A stretch of DNA of 64,000 nucleotides from Acidobacteriaceae bacterium (GTDB lineage: Bacteria > Acidobacteriota > Terriglobia > Terriglobales > Acidobacteriaceae), in assembly GCA_027307045.1 (NCBI GenBank), contig DAHUXR010000003.1:1-64000 (forward strand), given 5' to 3'. The notes beneath the pieces were generated by a model, which was given only the letters and a program-made list of their open reading frames with translations, had not been told where the DNA came from and did not search any database. This document shows, piece by piece, positions 19,701 to 29,300 of the stretch (position 1 is the stretch's first letter; each line of letters begins with the position of its first letter). A program made the translations under genes and the position numbers.

Positions 19701-22700
19701 GGGGATCTGAACCGTGAAGAATTGCGGCGGGACCTGAAAGGCAAGCTTCCGGCGTACATGATTCCCAATGCCATTGTCGGCTTGCAGGCATTGCCGTTGA
19801 CGAGCAATGGGAAGCTGGACCGGCAGGCATTGGAAAAGTTAGAGGATTTGGATTCGGGTGATTCAGGAGAGGACTACGAAGCTCCGTGTACTGCGGTAGA
19901 GGAACAACTGGCGGAGATTTGGGCCGCGGTGCTGGAAGTCACGCGAGTCGGGAGACGCGGTAATTTCTTTGATTTGGGCGGACACTCACTGTTGGCAGTC
20001 TCAATGGCATCGAGATGTCGGAATGTATTTGGACTGGATGTTCCGGTACGAGCGATATTCGAATCGCCAACGATCGCGGAACTGGCAGAGATAATCGAGA
20101 TTGAATTGAAATCACAGGGAAGGAAGCTGGGCGACGACAACGAGGCAATACCAGCGCAGAGATCTTCTGTCTCAAGACCTTCAGTTTTCCCGCTTTCTTA
20201 CCAACAGGAACAGCTTTGGTTTCTTGACCAGTTCCAGCCGGGCAGCGACTTTTACAACGTGCCCTTGGCCTGGAAACTCACAGGCGACTTGGATGTCCCC
20301 ACGCTGGAGCGCAGCCTGCAGGAAGTGGTACGGAGGCATGACCAGTTGCGGACCTGCTTTGTGATGGATCCTCAGGAAGGACTGAGGCAGAAAGTGGTTG
20401 GGGAAAAACTCGATGCTCGATTGCCGGTAATGGATTTGCGGCATTTGGCGGCAGACGAGCGTGAGGAACAGGCGAGGAAGATCGTAGAGGAAGAGGGTAG
20501 AAAGGTCTTTGATTTGACCCAGGTGCCCTTGTGGCGCGGAGTGTTGGTGCGGACGGAAGCAAGAGAGCACGTTCTGGGATTGACGCTGCACCACATTCTT
20601 TGTGACGACTGGTCTTTGCGAATTTTGATGAGTGAGTGGGGGAAATTGTACGCGGCATATAGAAAAGGAGACGAGTCGCCGCTGCCGGAATTGGAAATGC
20701 AATATGGGGAGTATGCGCTGGAGCAGAGGGAAAGGCTGAGTAAAGGAAAGTTCCAGCAGCAGATGGACTACTGGAAGGGGCAGTTGAAGGGGATGCCGCA
20801 AGTGCTGGAGTTGCCAACGGACCACGTGCGGCCGGCGCGAGAGAGTTTCCGCGGAGGGACAGAGCAGCGAATTCTAAGCAGCGACATGTTCGAAGGTTTG
20901 AACGCGGTGGGAAAAGCGGAGAGGGCCAGCTTATTCATGACGCTGCTCGCGGCGTGCCAGGTGCTGCTGATGAGGTACACAGGGCAGGAGGATTTTGGTG
21001 TAGGCACCGTGGTGGCCAACCGCAAGCGGGCAGAAATGGAACCGATTTTCGGTTTCTTCCTGAATACGCTGGTGATACGCGCGAATGTGGCCGGCGAGCC
21101 CACCTTCCGTGAAGTGTTGCAGCGGGTGCGGGCGGCGGCGCTGGCCGGGTACGAGCATCAGGACGTGTCATTTGAAAAGTTGGTGGAAGAATTGGCGCCG
21201 GACCGCGATCCCAGCCGCACTCCTCTATTTCAAGTGTTGTTTACCACGCTTGGCGAGCCCGACAAATTGGAATTTGGGGAACTGGAGTTAAGCGGCTTTG
21301 AGATTGATACTGGAATGTCGAAGTTTGATCTCGTCGTGAGTGTTCAGGAGGCCTCGCAGGGCGCAGCGGTTACCATCAACTACTCCGCTGACTTGTTTGA
21401 AGCGGAGACCATCCGGCGGATGCTGGGACATTACGAGCAGCTGCTGAAGACGGTGGTGAAGAATGCGGCGCAAAGGGTGTGGAATCTGCCTCTGTTGACC
21501 GAAGCAGAGAGGGAGCAACTGGAAAGATGGAACCAGACTTCCAGAGACTATCCGCGCGACAAAACCCTTGCGGCATTGTTCGAAGAGCATGCCGCAAGCA
21601 CACCGAACGCCGTGGCGGTGGAATACGAAGGGCAGGAATTAAAGTATGGTGATTTGAATCGCCAAGCCAATCAGCTAGCGCATCATCTGCGAGCGTTGGG
21701 AGTGAAGCCGGACACGCCGGTAGCCGTATGCGTGGACCGCAGCCTGGAAATGATTGTGGGGCTGCTGGCCGTGATGAAGGCCGGAGGGGCATACGTGCCG
21801 CTGGATCCCGCGTATCCGCAGGATCGATTGCAATTCATGCTTGAGGACAGCAGGCCGGCAGTGTTGTTGATACAAAGCCACCTTCGGGGGTTGTTCACAG
21901 AAATCAGAGAGGAGCTGAAATTAATTGAGCTGAGAGACGCAGAGGCGTGGGATAACCAACCCGACTCGAACCCGGAACACGCCACTATTGGATTGACGGC
22001 TAAAGACCTGGCGTACGTCATTTTCACATCGGGTTCTACCGGGCAGCCCAAAGGGGTTGCCATGCCGGTGGGCGCCGCAATGAACATGATTGCGTGGCAG
22101 ATGAAGGAATCAGCGTGGGCCGGACCACTGCGTACCTTGCAGTTTGCCCCATTCGGTTTTGACGTTTCATTCCAGGAAATTTTCAGCACACTTTGCGCAG
22201 GCGGAACTTTGCTCCTGATCGATGAAGAGAAAAGACGCAACGCCACAGAGATGGCGCGCTATGTGATGGAGAAAGGCGTTCAGCGTTTGTTTCTTCCTGT
22301 TGTGGGGCTACAAATGTTTGCCGAAGGCGTGGCCGAGATTGGGGAGCCTTTCAATTGCGCGCTGCGGGAAATCAACGTAGCCGGGGAGCAACTCCGCATC
22401 AATGCCAAGATAAGGGCACTCTTCAAACGCCTGGGGCACTGCCGGTTGAACAACCATTACGGTCCGACAGAAACTCATGCTGCAAGTGCATTCCAACTGG
22501 ATATGGAAACCGACCGTTGGCCCGTGTTGCCCCCGATCGGGCAACCGATTGCGAACGCGCAAATCTACATATTGGATAAGCACGAACAGTTTGTTCCGGT
22601 GGGAGTGGCAGGAGAACTATATATCGGCGGAGCGGGCGTCGCACGCGGGTATTTGAACCGTCCAGATTTGACGGAAAAACGATTCCTGAAGAATCGGTTT

Positions 22701-25700
22701 GCCAAGGAAGATGGATCGCTGATGTACCGGTCTGGCGACCTTGGGAGATGGCGGACGGATGGGACCATCGAGTTTATTGGACGGAACGATTCTCAGGTCA
22801 AGATACGCGGTTACCGTGTGGAATTGGGTGAGATTGAGGCGATACTGCAACAGCAGAGTGGAGTGCGGGACTGCGCTGTGGTGGCAAAGACCGGCACAAA
22901 TGGAAGTAAAAAGTTGATTGCGTATGTGGTGGGGGAAGGGGATTGTGATGAGTTGCGGCGAAATCTGAAAGGTAAGCTTCCAACGTATATGGTTCCGAGC
23001 GCCGTTGTGGCTTTGCCGGAGTTGCCGCTTTCGGGCAACGGGAAGGTAGACCGGGAGGCCCTGGAAAAACGAGAAGACCTGGATCAGGGAGCCGAGCATT
23101 ACGAACCTCCCGCGAATGCGGCAGAAAAGCGGCTGGCAGCGATTTGGGTTGAGGCGCTGGGAGTCAGGCGAGTTGGGAGGCACGATAGTTTCTTTGATCT
23201 GGGCGGACACTCATTGCTTGCGACATTGGTAGCAACGAGGATGGGAAACGCGTTTGGAACCTACGTTCCGGTGCGAGCATTATTCGAGTCGCCCACGATT
23301 GCGGAACTGGCAGAGGTGATAAGAGCCAGCCTGAGATTGTCGGGAAGGACACAAGACAAGCCCGCAATACCTAAGCCGGCAGTTTCTGGTCCAAGACCTT
23401 CTCTTTTCCCGCTGTCATACCAGCAGGAGCAGCTCTGGGTACTGGACCGGTTCAATCCCGGCAATGCGTTCTACAACATTCCCATGACCTGGAGGCTCAA
23501 AGGCGATCTCAATGTTGCCCGGCTGGAGAAGAGTTTGCAGGAGGTGGTGCGGCGGCATGAAATCCTGCGGACCTGCTTTGTCATGGAACGCGAAGAACCA
23601 AGACAAAAGGTTATGGAGCCGACATTCGATGTGCGGTTGCCGGTGGTGGATTTGCGGCAGTTGGAGTCGGGCCAGCGAGAGGAACAGGCGAAGAAGGTTG
23701 TAGCACAGGAGGCGAACAAGGCATTTGAGTTAAGCCAGGCGCCCTTGTTGAGAGCAGTGTTGGTGCGGACGGACGAAAAGGAGCACATTTTGGGGCTAAC
23801 GCTGCACCACATTATCTGTGACGACTGGTCATTAGGGCTCTTGATGAAGGAGTTGGGTAAATTGTATGAGGCCTATGGAAGAGGAAAAGAGCCGCCGCTG
23901 CCGGAATTGGAAATGCAATATGGAGAGTATGCGCTGGAGCAGAGGGAAGGACTGAGTGAAGGAAAGTTCCAACAGCAGATGGAGTACTGGAAAGGACAGT
24001 TGGAGGGGATGCCTCAGGTGCTGGAATTGCCAACCGACCACGTGCGGCCGGCGAAAGAGAGTTTCCGCGGAGCGTCGGAGCAGCGAATTCTGCGTATCGG
24101 CTTGCTGGAAGGCTTGAACGCCCTGGGGAGAGCGGAGAAGGCGAGCCTGCTCATGACTATGCTGGCGGCTTTTCAGGTGCTGCTGATGAGGTACAGCGGT
24201 CAGCAGGATTTTGGAGTTGGCACCGTGGTAGCCAACCGTAAGCGGATAGAGACAAAAGACCTGATTGGTTTTTTCCTGAACACGCTGGTGATACGCGCGA
24301 ATTTGCGCGGTGAACCAAGCTTTCGCGAAATGCTGCGAAGGGTGCGGGAGGCGGTGCTGGGTGGATATGAGCATCAGGATCTGGCATTCGAGAAGCTGGT
24401 GGAAGAATTGGCGCCGGTACGTGACGTTAGCCGCAGTCCTGTCTTTCAAGTGGCGTTTACGTTGCGCAGATCCATTGAGGGCAAGCCGGAATTAGGCGGG
24501 TTGGAGATGGTGCCATTCGAACTGGATCCGGGTACGTCCAAGTTTGATCTCATTATGGGTGTGGAAGAAGCCGGGCAGAACGCAGTGATTGGCCTTAACT
24601 ACAGCAAAGACTTATTTGAGGCGGAGACCATCCGGCACATGCTGGAACACTATGAGCGTCTTCTGGAAGCAATCGTTGCAGACGCTGATCAGTTAGTTTG
24701 GGCATTGCCCATGATGAGCGAGGTCGATGAGAAAATCCTATCCGGCTGGAATTGCGAGAGACCAGCTGCTCCTGAAGAGAAGAACGTCATTGAGTTTCTC
24801 GAAGTGCAAGCAGCGAGCCGGTCGCAAGAACCGGCTGCAATCTTTGGTGAAGAGCGACTCACCTATGGGGAACTGAACAGCAGAGCCAGCCAGTTTGGGC
24901 ATTATCTTGCTTCGATGGGAGTGGGGCCAGAGTCACTGGTGGGTATTTTCATGCCGCCTTCGAAAGAGATGATGGTGGCCACGCTGGGAGTCCTGAAAGC
25001 CGGTGGTGCCTGGCTGCCTTTGGATGTCCAGAATCCCAAAGATCGTTTGCGGTCCATGATTGACAGTTCAGAAGCTGCCGTGTTGCTGACCGTGGAGAGT
25101 CTGCGCAAGCGTCTTCCCCAGACCAATGCAGGAGTGGTCTGTTTGGATTCGGAATGGGAGATGATCGGGCAGCACAGCGCAACAAATCCTGATGTTCAGA
25201 TCAATCCATGGAGTCTCGCTTGCGTTATCTACACTTCCGCCCAGGAGGGACGCGCCAAAGGTCTGATGCTTGAGCACAGCGCGCTGATGAATCTTGTGTC
25301 GGCGTGCGATGCCGCTGGTACGGCGAAGCAAAATGGACACGCGAAGATTCAAGACAATGGCGATTTGGAAATTTGGCAGCGTTTGACATCCAGTTCTTTC
25401 CTGGTCTCCACCTCCGCCATGCTCACACCCGTGGAAGAAGAAGAACGAAATAGATTCAGGCCACACGGCAATGCAGCGATCTACCTTCTTGATCCGCACC
25501 TGCGGCGCGTTGCCATTGGAGTTCCGGGGGAATTGTGGATTGGCGGACCTGCCGCGGGCCGCGGTTATCTCGGGCGGTCTTCGCTGACAGCGGAGAAGTT
25601 TCTTCCCAATCCATTTACATCGGAAATGGGTGGACACATGCGCGGGACAGGAGAGCGTGCCCGATATAGAGAGGATGGAACTATCGAGCTTATGGGCAGA

Positions 25701-26336
25701 CTTGATGATCGGCTGGAAATCGAAGGCTTTCCGGTGGAACTGGGAGAAATCGAGGCCACTCTGGTGAGTTATGAGAGCGTTCGGGACGCGGTGGTAGTTG
25801 TGCGTCCCACTGGCGAACTGGTGGCTTATATCGTAGTTCGCGACGGAAAGAGATTGGTGCAAAACGAAGTGCGCAGTTACCTCGACGACAAACTGCCTCT
25901 TTACATGATTCCAGGCACTTTTATTACCGTGCAAGAGTTGCCCAGGAATGCCAGAAGTGAGGTGGACCGGGCCGCATTGTCTGTTCTGGGTCAGGCGCAA
26001 TTGACCAGGGAATTTGTCCTCCCGCGAACCGAACTGGAAAAAACCATTGCGGCTGCCTGGCAGGCCGCTCTTGGCATCGATCAGGTGGGAGTATATGACA
26101 ACTTTTTTGATCTTGGCGGGCACTCGCTCCGCATGATTCAAATCCATCAGAAGCTGCGGGCGGAACTTTCGCTTGATATTGAACTTCTCAACCTCTTTCA
26201 ATTTCCCACCATTGACTCTCTCGTCCGCTTTCTTCAGGCGGGTTACAACTTCGACGGCAAATCGCGTGAAACCCGGGACCGAGCCGGACGGCAAAAAAAC
26301 GCCATCCAAAAGTTAAAAAGGACGCACACACCATGA
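16800..26336 (+). CDS. NRPS2: C-A-T-C-A-T-C-A(dead)-T
   Basis: A 3178-residue synthetase 62 bases after NRPS1. C1 has HHSICDE at 194. A1 (about 520-1020; YTSGSTGEPKG 670, YGPSE 809) has code DALWVGGVFK, valine-like. T1 has Ser1063. C2 (about 1131) has HHILCDD at 1264. A2 (TSGSTGQPKG about 1743, YGPTE 1887) has code DVQFNAHAAK, nearest to proline-type codes. T2 has Ser2138. C3 (about 2202) has HHIICDD at 2336. A3 (about 2655-3060) is degenerate: the P-loop reads YTSAQEGRAKG at 2811, the segment holding A4-A5 and the substrate pocket is missing, A7 reads MRGTGE, A8 reads DDRLEIEGFP, and A10 reads RSEVDRAAL at 3052 without the catalytic Lys. T3 (LGGHSLRM, Ser3109) is intact. The reading frame is unbroken, so the third module needs loading in trans or is skipped. 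The stop overlaps the PKS start (ATGA). Confidence 0.95.
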   Translation: MSSGRVVLKKDRLEEERELLRRLLEKEGLGAPGTQTTQSVAQEQLPSSSSEVSGARPSLFPLSYQQEQLWFLERFHSGTAFYNVPMTWRVKGDLDVATLERSLQEVVRRHEILRTCFVTDEHGKPMQKVIEKRLDVRLRVMDLRYLEPGEREEQAKKIIADESNAGFDLSRAPLFRVVLVCMEEGDHVWGLTLHHSICDEWSLAVLMEELEQLYEAYRRGEESPLPELEVQYGEYAREQREELSGEKLQQQLEYWKRQLDGMPRVLELPTDHVRPAKLSFRGRMQARNLESRLLERVSAVGKGEGASLFMTLLAAFQVLLMRYTGQEDFGLGTAIANRSQSKIHGLIGYFVHTLVIRANLDGELTFREVLRKVRLTALNAYENQDLPFEKLVEELAPDRDLSRGPLIQTMFSVPRPTDSKFGSFQLSEFETNIRTSKFDLAMLVEESKEPKIALNYSTDLFETGTIERMLRHYERLLTAVVENPEQRVWELSLLTAEERNQLQSWSLTGRDYGRDRTVAELFEECAAKMPNNVAVEYQGQELTYGELNRRANRLARYLRGFGVKPETRVAIGLERGLEMVVGMVAVLKAGGAYVPLDLSYPEQRLRFMLQDSAPVALLARSDLRDLPAGIEAGIHIVDVGNEVVYEDQPEANVERSETGVDAECLAYVIYTSGSTGEPKGSEIPHRSIPGFIFGTDYVSFDEDTVLLQHSSVSWDAFTLELWGALLRGGRSVLAEQQRVTSGEEIREYVQGRGVNTLWLTAALFNVIVESDVKCLEGLKSVVTGGETASVAHIRRAMKELPGMRVVNGYGPSECTVFSSCYVVPEELPESVISLPIGKPIGDRRMYVLDRWMNVTPVGVVGEAYIGGASVARGYMGRAEMTAERFVPDPYGGEVGARLYRTGDLVRWRREGTIEFVGRNDFQVKVRGFRIELGEIEAILQQQSGVQGCAVVAKTGVNGSKRLVAYVVGDLNREELRRDLKGKLPAYMIPNAIVGLQALPLTSNGKLDRQALEKLEDLDSGDSGEDYEAPCTAVEEQLAEIWAAVLEVTRVGRRGNFFDLGGHSLLAVSMASRCRNVFGLDVPVRAIFESPTIAELAEIIEIELKSQGRKLGDDNEAIPAQRSSVSRPSVFPLSYQQEQLWFLDQFQPGSDFYNVPLAWKLTGDLDVPTLERSLQEVVRRHDQLRTCFVMDPQEGLRQKVVGEKLDARLPVMDLRHLAADEREEQARKIVEEEGRKVFDLTQVPLWRGVLVRTEAREHVLGLTLHHILCDDWSLRILMSEWGKLYAAYRKGDESPLPELEMQYGEYALEQRERLSKGKFQQQMDYWKGQLKGMPQVLELPTDHVRPARESFRGGTEQRILSSDMFEGLNAVGKAERASLFMTLLAACQVLLMRYTGQEDFGVGTVVANRKRAEMEPIFGFFLNTLVIRANVAGEPTFREVLQRVRAAALAGYEHQDVSFEKLVEELAPDRDPSRTPLFQVLFTTLGEPDKLEFGELELSGFEIDTGMSKFDLVVSVQEASQGAAVTINYSADLFEAETIRRMLGHYEQLLKTVVKNAAQRVWNLPLLTEAEREQLERWNQTSRDYPRDKTLAALFEEHAASTPNAVAVEYEGQELKYGDLNRQANQLAHHLRALGVKPDTPVAVCVDRSLEMIVGLLAVMKAGGAYVPLDPAYPQDRLQFMLEDSRPAVLLIQSHLRGLFTEIREELKLIELRDAEAWDNQPDSNPEHATIGLTAKDLAYVIFTSGSTGQPKGVAMPVGAAMNMIAWQMKESAWAGPLRTLQFAPFGFDVSFQEIFSTLCAGGTLLLIDEEKRRNATEMARYVMEKGVQRLFLPVVGLQMFAEGVAEIGEPFNCALREINVAGEQLRINAKIRALFKRLGHCRLNNHYGPTETHAASAFQLDMETDRWPVLPPIGQPIANAQIYILDKHEQFVPVGVAGELYIGGAGVARGYLNRPDLTEKRFLKNRFAKEDGSLMYRSGDLGRWRTDGTIEFIGRNDSQVKIRGYRVELGEIEAILQQQSGVRDCAVVAKTGTNGSKKLIAYVVGEGDCDELRRNLKGKLPTYMVPSAVVALPELPLSGNGKVDREALEKREDLDQGAEHYEPPANAAEKRLAAIWVEALGVRRVGRHDSFFDLGGHSLLATLVATRMGNAFGTYVPVRALFESPTIAELAEVIRASLRLSGRTQDKPAIPKPAVSGPRPSLFPLSYQQEQLWVLDRFNPGNAFYNIPMTWRLKGDLNVARLEKSLQEVVRRHEILRTCFVMEREEPRQKVMEPTFDVRLPVVDLRQLESGQREEQAKKVVAQEANKAFELSQAPLLRAVLVRTDEKEHILGLTLHHIICDDWSLGLLMKELGKLYEAYGRGKEPPLPELEMQYGEYALEQREGLSEGKFQQQMEYWKGQLEGMPQVLELPTDHVRPAKESFRGASEQRILRIGLLEGLNALGRAEKASLLMTMLAAFQVLLMRYSGQQDFGVGTVVANRKRIETKDLIGFFLNTLVIRANLRGEPSFREMLRRVREAVLGGYEHQDLAFEKLVEELAPVRDVSRSPVFQVAFTLRRSIEGKPELGGLEMVPFELDPGTSKFDLIMGVEEAGQNAVIGLNYSKDLFEAETIRHMLEHYERLLEAIVADADQLVWALPMMSEVDEKILSGWNCERPAAPEEKNVIEFLEVQAASRSQEPAAIFGEERLTYGELNSRASQFGHYLASMGVGPESLVGIFMPPSKEMMVATLGVLKAGGAWLPLDVQNPKDRLRSMIDSSEAAVLLTVESLRKRLPQTNAGVVCLDSEWEMIGQHSATNPDVQINPWSLACVIYTSAQEGRAKGLMLEHSALMNLVSACDAAGTAKQNGHAKIQDNGDLEIWQRLTSSSFLVSTSAMLTPVEEEERNRFRPHGNAAIYLLDPHLRRVAIGVPGELWIGGPAAGRGYLGRSSLTAEKFLPNPFTSEMGGHMRGTGERARYREDGTIELMGRLDDRLEIEGFPVELGEIEATLVSYESVRDAVVVVRPTGELVAYIVVRDGKRLVQNEVRSYLDDKLPLYMIPGTFITVQELPRNARSEVDRAALSVLGQAQLTREFVLPRTELEKTIAAAWQAALGIDQVGVYDNFFDLGGHSLRMIQIHQKLRAELSLDIELLNLFQFPTIDSLVRFLQAGYNFDGKSRETRDRAGRQKNAIQKLKRTHTP
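18363..19585 (+). repeat. Adenylation-domain duplicate, copy in NRPS2
   Basis: Partner of the near-identical adenylation-coding segment in NRPS1 (10438-11660). Pocket residues differ at only a few positions (DALWVGGVFK here, DAMWMGGVFK there), so both modules probably take the same or a very similar hydrophobic amino acid. Confidence 0.75.
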
Positions 26337-29300
26337 CCCGAGACGCACTTGACGGAATAGCAATCATCGGCATGGCGGGGCGATTTCCCCAGGCCCCTAA
26401 TCTTCAGCGATTCTGGGAAAATCTCTGCCAGGGAATCGAATCGACATCTTTTTTCTCTGAAGAGGAACTGGAACAAGCCGGAATCAGCCGTGAGCTGCTT
26501 CGTCATCCCAACTATGTGAGAGCCAGGGGAGTGTTGGAAGATGCTGATTTGTTCGATGCCGGCTTTTTTGGTTACTCGCCGCGCGAAGCAGAATTAACGG
26601 ACCCGCAGATACGGTTGCTTCTGGAGTGCGCGTGGGAAGTGCTGGAATCCGCGGGATGGAACCCGGAGAAATTCTCCGGAATGATTGGTGTTTATGCCGG
26701 AATGTCATTCAGCTCTTATATATGGCAACTTGCGGGAGAAGATACTGATGCGGATTCAGTGAGCGCTTTTCGCATCCTCATGGGTGGCGCTGAAAAAGAC
26801 CACTTGGCAACGACCATCTCTTACCGCCTTAACCTGCGCGGCCCGAGCTTAAACATTCAGACCGCGTGCTCCACCTCACTGGTTGCCGTGCATGCGGCTG
26901 CCCGCGCGGTAATGACCTATGAGTGCGATATGGCCATCGCAGGCGGCTCTACCGTCAATGTGCCCCAACGTAGCGGCTACATGTACGAGCCTGGGGGGAT
27001 TGCTTCAGCAGATGGTCACTGCCGCAGCTTCGATGCCGAAGCCAGCGGCTCAGTGAGCGGCGATGGAGTTGGAGTTGTTCTTTTGAAACGTCTGGAGGAC
27101 GCGATCGCCGCCGGCGATACGGTGTATGCAGTCATCAAGGGTTCGGCGATCAACAACGATGGCCGCAGGAAAGTCGGTTTCACTGCGCCCGCAGTGGAAG
27201 GGCAGGCGGAAGTCATTGCCCTGGCGCTGGCCGCAGCGGAAGCGGAATGCGAAAGCATTGGCTATATCGAGGCGCATGGCAGCGCCACACCAATGGGAGA
27301 CCCGATTGAGATTGCGGCGCTAAACCAGGTCTATGGTCAGGCTGGGCTTAAACCCGCAAGCATTGCCGTGGGATCGGTTAAGAGTAACTTTGGCCATCTG
27401 AACGCGGCTGCTGGAGTGGCTGGGTTGATCAAGACAATTTTGGCCGTCCGGCATGGCTCGATTCCCGCCTCCTTGAATTTCCGGCAGCCAAACCCTGCGA
27501 TTCCTTTCGGGCGCGGCCCTTTCCGTGTCAATCACACGCTCTCGCCATGGCCGGAGAGCAATAAGCCGAGGCGGGCAGGAGTAAGTTCATTCGGGATCGG
27601 CGGCACCAACGTTCATATGATTCTGGAGGAAGCGCCGGAGATAAAGCCATCCGATCCCGCCAAGCCCTGGCAGGTTATCACAATCTCTGCCAGGAGCCGC
27701 GAAGCGCTGGAGCGAGCTACGGATCAATTAGCCACACATCTTCTCGAACATCCGGAACAGAACTTTGCAGATGTCGCATTCACTTTGCAGGAAGGCAGAA
27801 AGGCTTTTGAGCACAGGCGCATGGCCGTGTGTCGCGATTCCTCCGCCGCGGCCAGTCTTTTGCAGTCTCGGATGCCTTCTCAGGTATTCACAACTATCTC
27901 AGCGTTGCGGCGGCGGCCTGTTGCTTTCCTGTTACCCGGTTTAGGCGACCAATACCTGGATATGGGCCGCGGCTTATATGAATCGGAGCCTGAGTTCGCG
28001 CGGCACGTGGACGAGTGCTCGGAGCTTCTCCAGCCGCTGTTGGGAGTTGACCTGCGCAAGACCATGTATCCCGATCCAAGAGTGAGGGAGCAGAATGAGG
28101 TCAGAACGGAAGAACGCATGAACTTCCGCAACCTGGTGCAGCGTGAGCGCGAAGGCAATTCCACGGCTTTGCAGGAAATTCACCGCACACTGTGGGCGCA
28201 GCCCGCGCTGTTTGTCATCGAGTATGCGCTGGCCAAGCTCTGGATAAGCTGGGGCATTATTCCTGAAAGCATGATGGGTTACAGCATTGGGGAATACGTG
28301 GCTGCGTGCCTGGCCGGCGTAATTTCCCTGGAAGACAGCTTGCATATGCTGGCGATTCGGGCGCAGAAAATTGAAGCGCTCGCCCCCGGTGCAATGCTGG
28401 CCATCGCAGCGTCAGAAACAGAAGTCCGTCCTCTGCTCACCCCGGAAATCTCCATGGCGGGCATCAACGGCAAATCACTTTGCGTAGTCGCGGGTACGCC
28501 AGAGGCGGTTGATGCGTTGCAACAGCGGCTGGCTCGTGAAGGCGAACTGGTGTGCAGGCGGCTTCTCGCAAGTCACGCCTTCCATTCACCGTTGATGGCG
28601 CCGGTGGCCGAGGAATTGACCAGACTTGCGCGGTCCATCCCTCTCAGTCCGCCCAGGATTCCTTACATTTCCAATGTGAGCGGCAAACCGATTACGGATG
28701 CTGAAGCGACGGATGCCACATACTGGGCGCGGCATCTGACGCTGCCGGTCCAGTTTGCCGCGGGCTTGCAGCACATGTGCTCGGCCACAGCGCCGGTATT
28801 CCTGGAAGTTGGCCCCGGTCAAATGTTAACGTCTCTTGCCGAGCAGTATCTTGCTGGCCGGGGTTTTGCCGACCGGGTTGCGCTCGCCTCGTTGCCGCAT
28901 GCTTCGGACGCGCAGCCAGATCGCGCTTTTATTCTCAGCACCCTTGGAAATTTATGGCTTGCTGGCATTGAACCGGACTGGACCGCGCTCCACCGGGATG
29001 AACATAGGAGGCGCGTGCAGCTTCCCACGTATCCTTTCGAGCGGCAACGCTATTGGCTTTCGCCACGCAGGCAGCCGCAGCAGCAGCGAGAGGCCGGGCC
29101 TGTAAAGGCCGCTACCGCGGCTGCTTCAATCGGACAGGAGATAGGTTCGTCACAGCAAAACATCAAGCTCGAAAGCAACGGTGTGGAGAATTCACGGTCA
29201 CATCTGAGCGCCGAGTTTGTTGCGCCTGGCAATTCCACCGAGCAAAAGATTGCGGAAATATGGGAGGAATTGTTGGGAATCCATCCCATTGGAATTCATG

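Noticed and set aside
25068-26309. Long reverse-strand open frame (413 codons) opposite the degenerate A domain of NRPS2
   Set aside because: It has no recognisable domain or start signal, and its composition is that expected of an antisense frame in a GC-rich gene; the forward frame carries clear NRPS motifs throughout.
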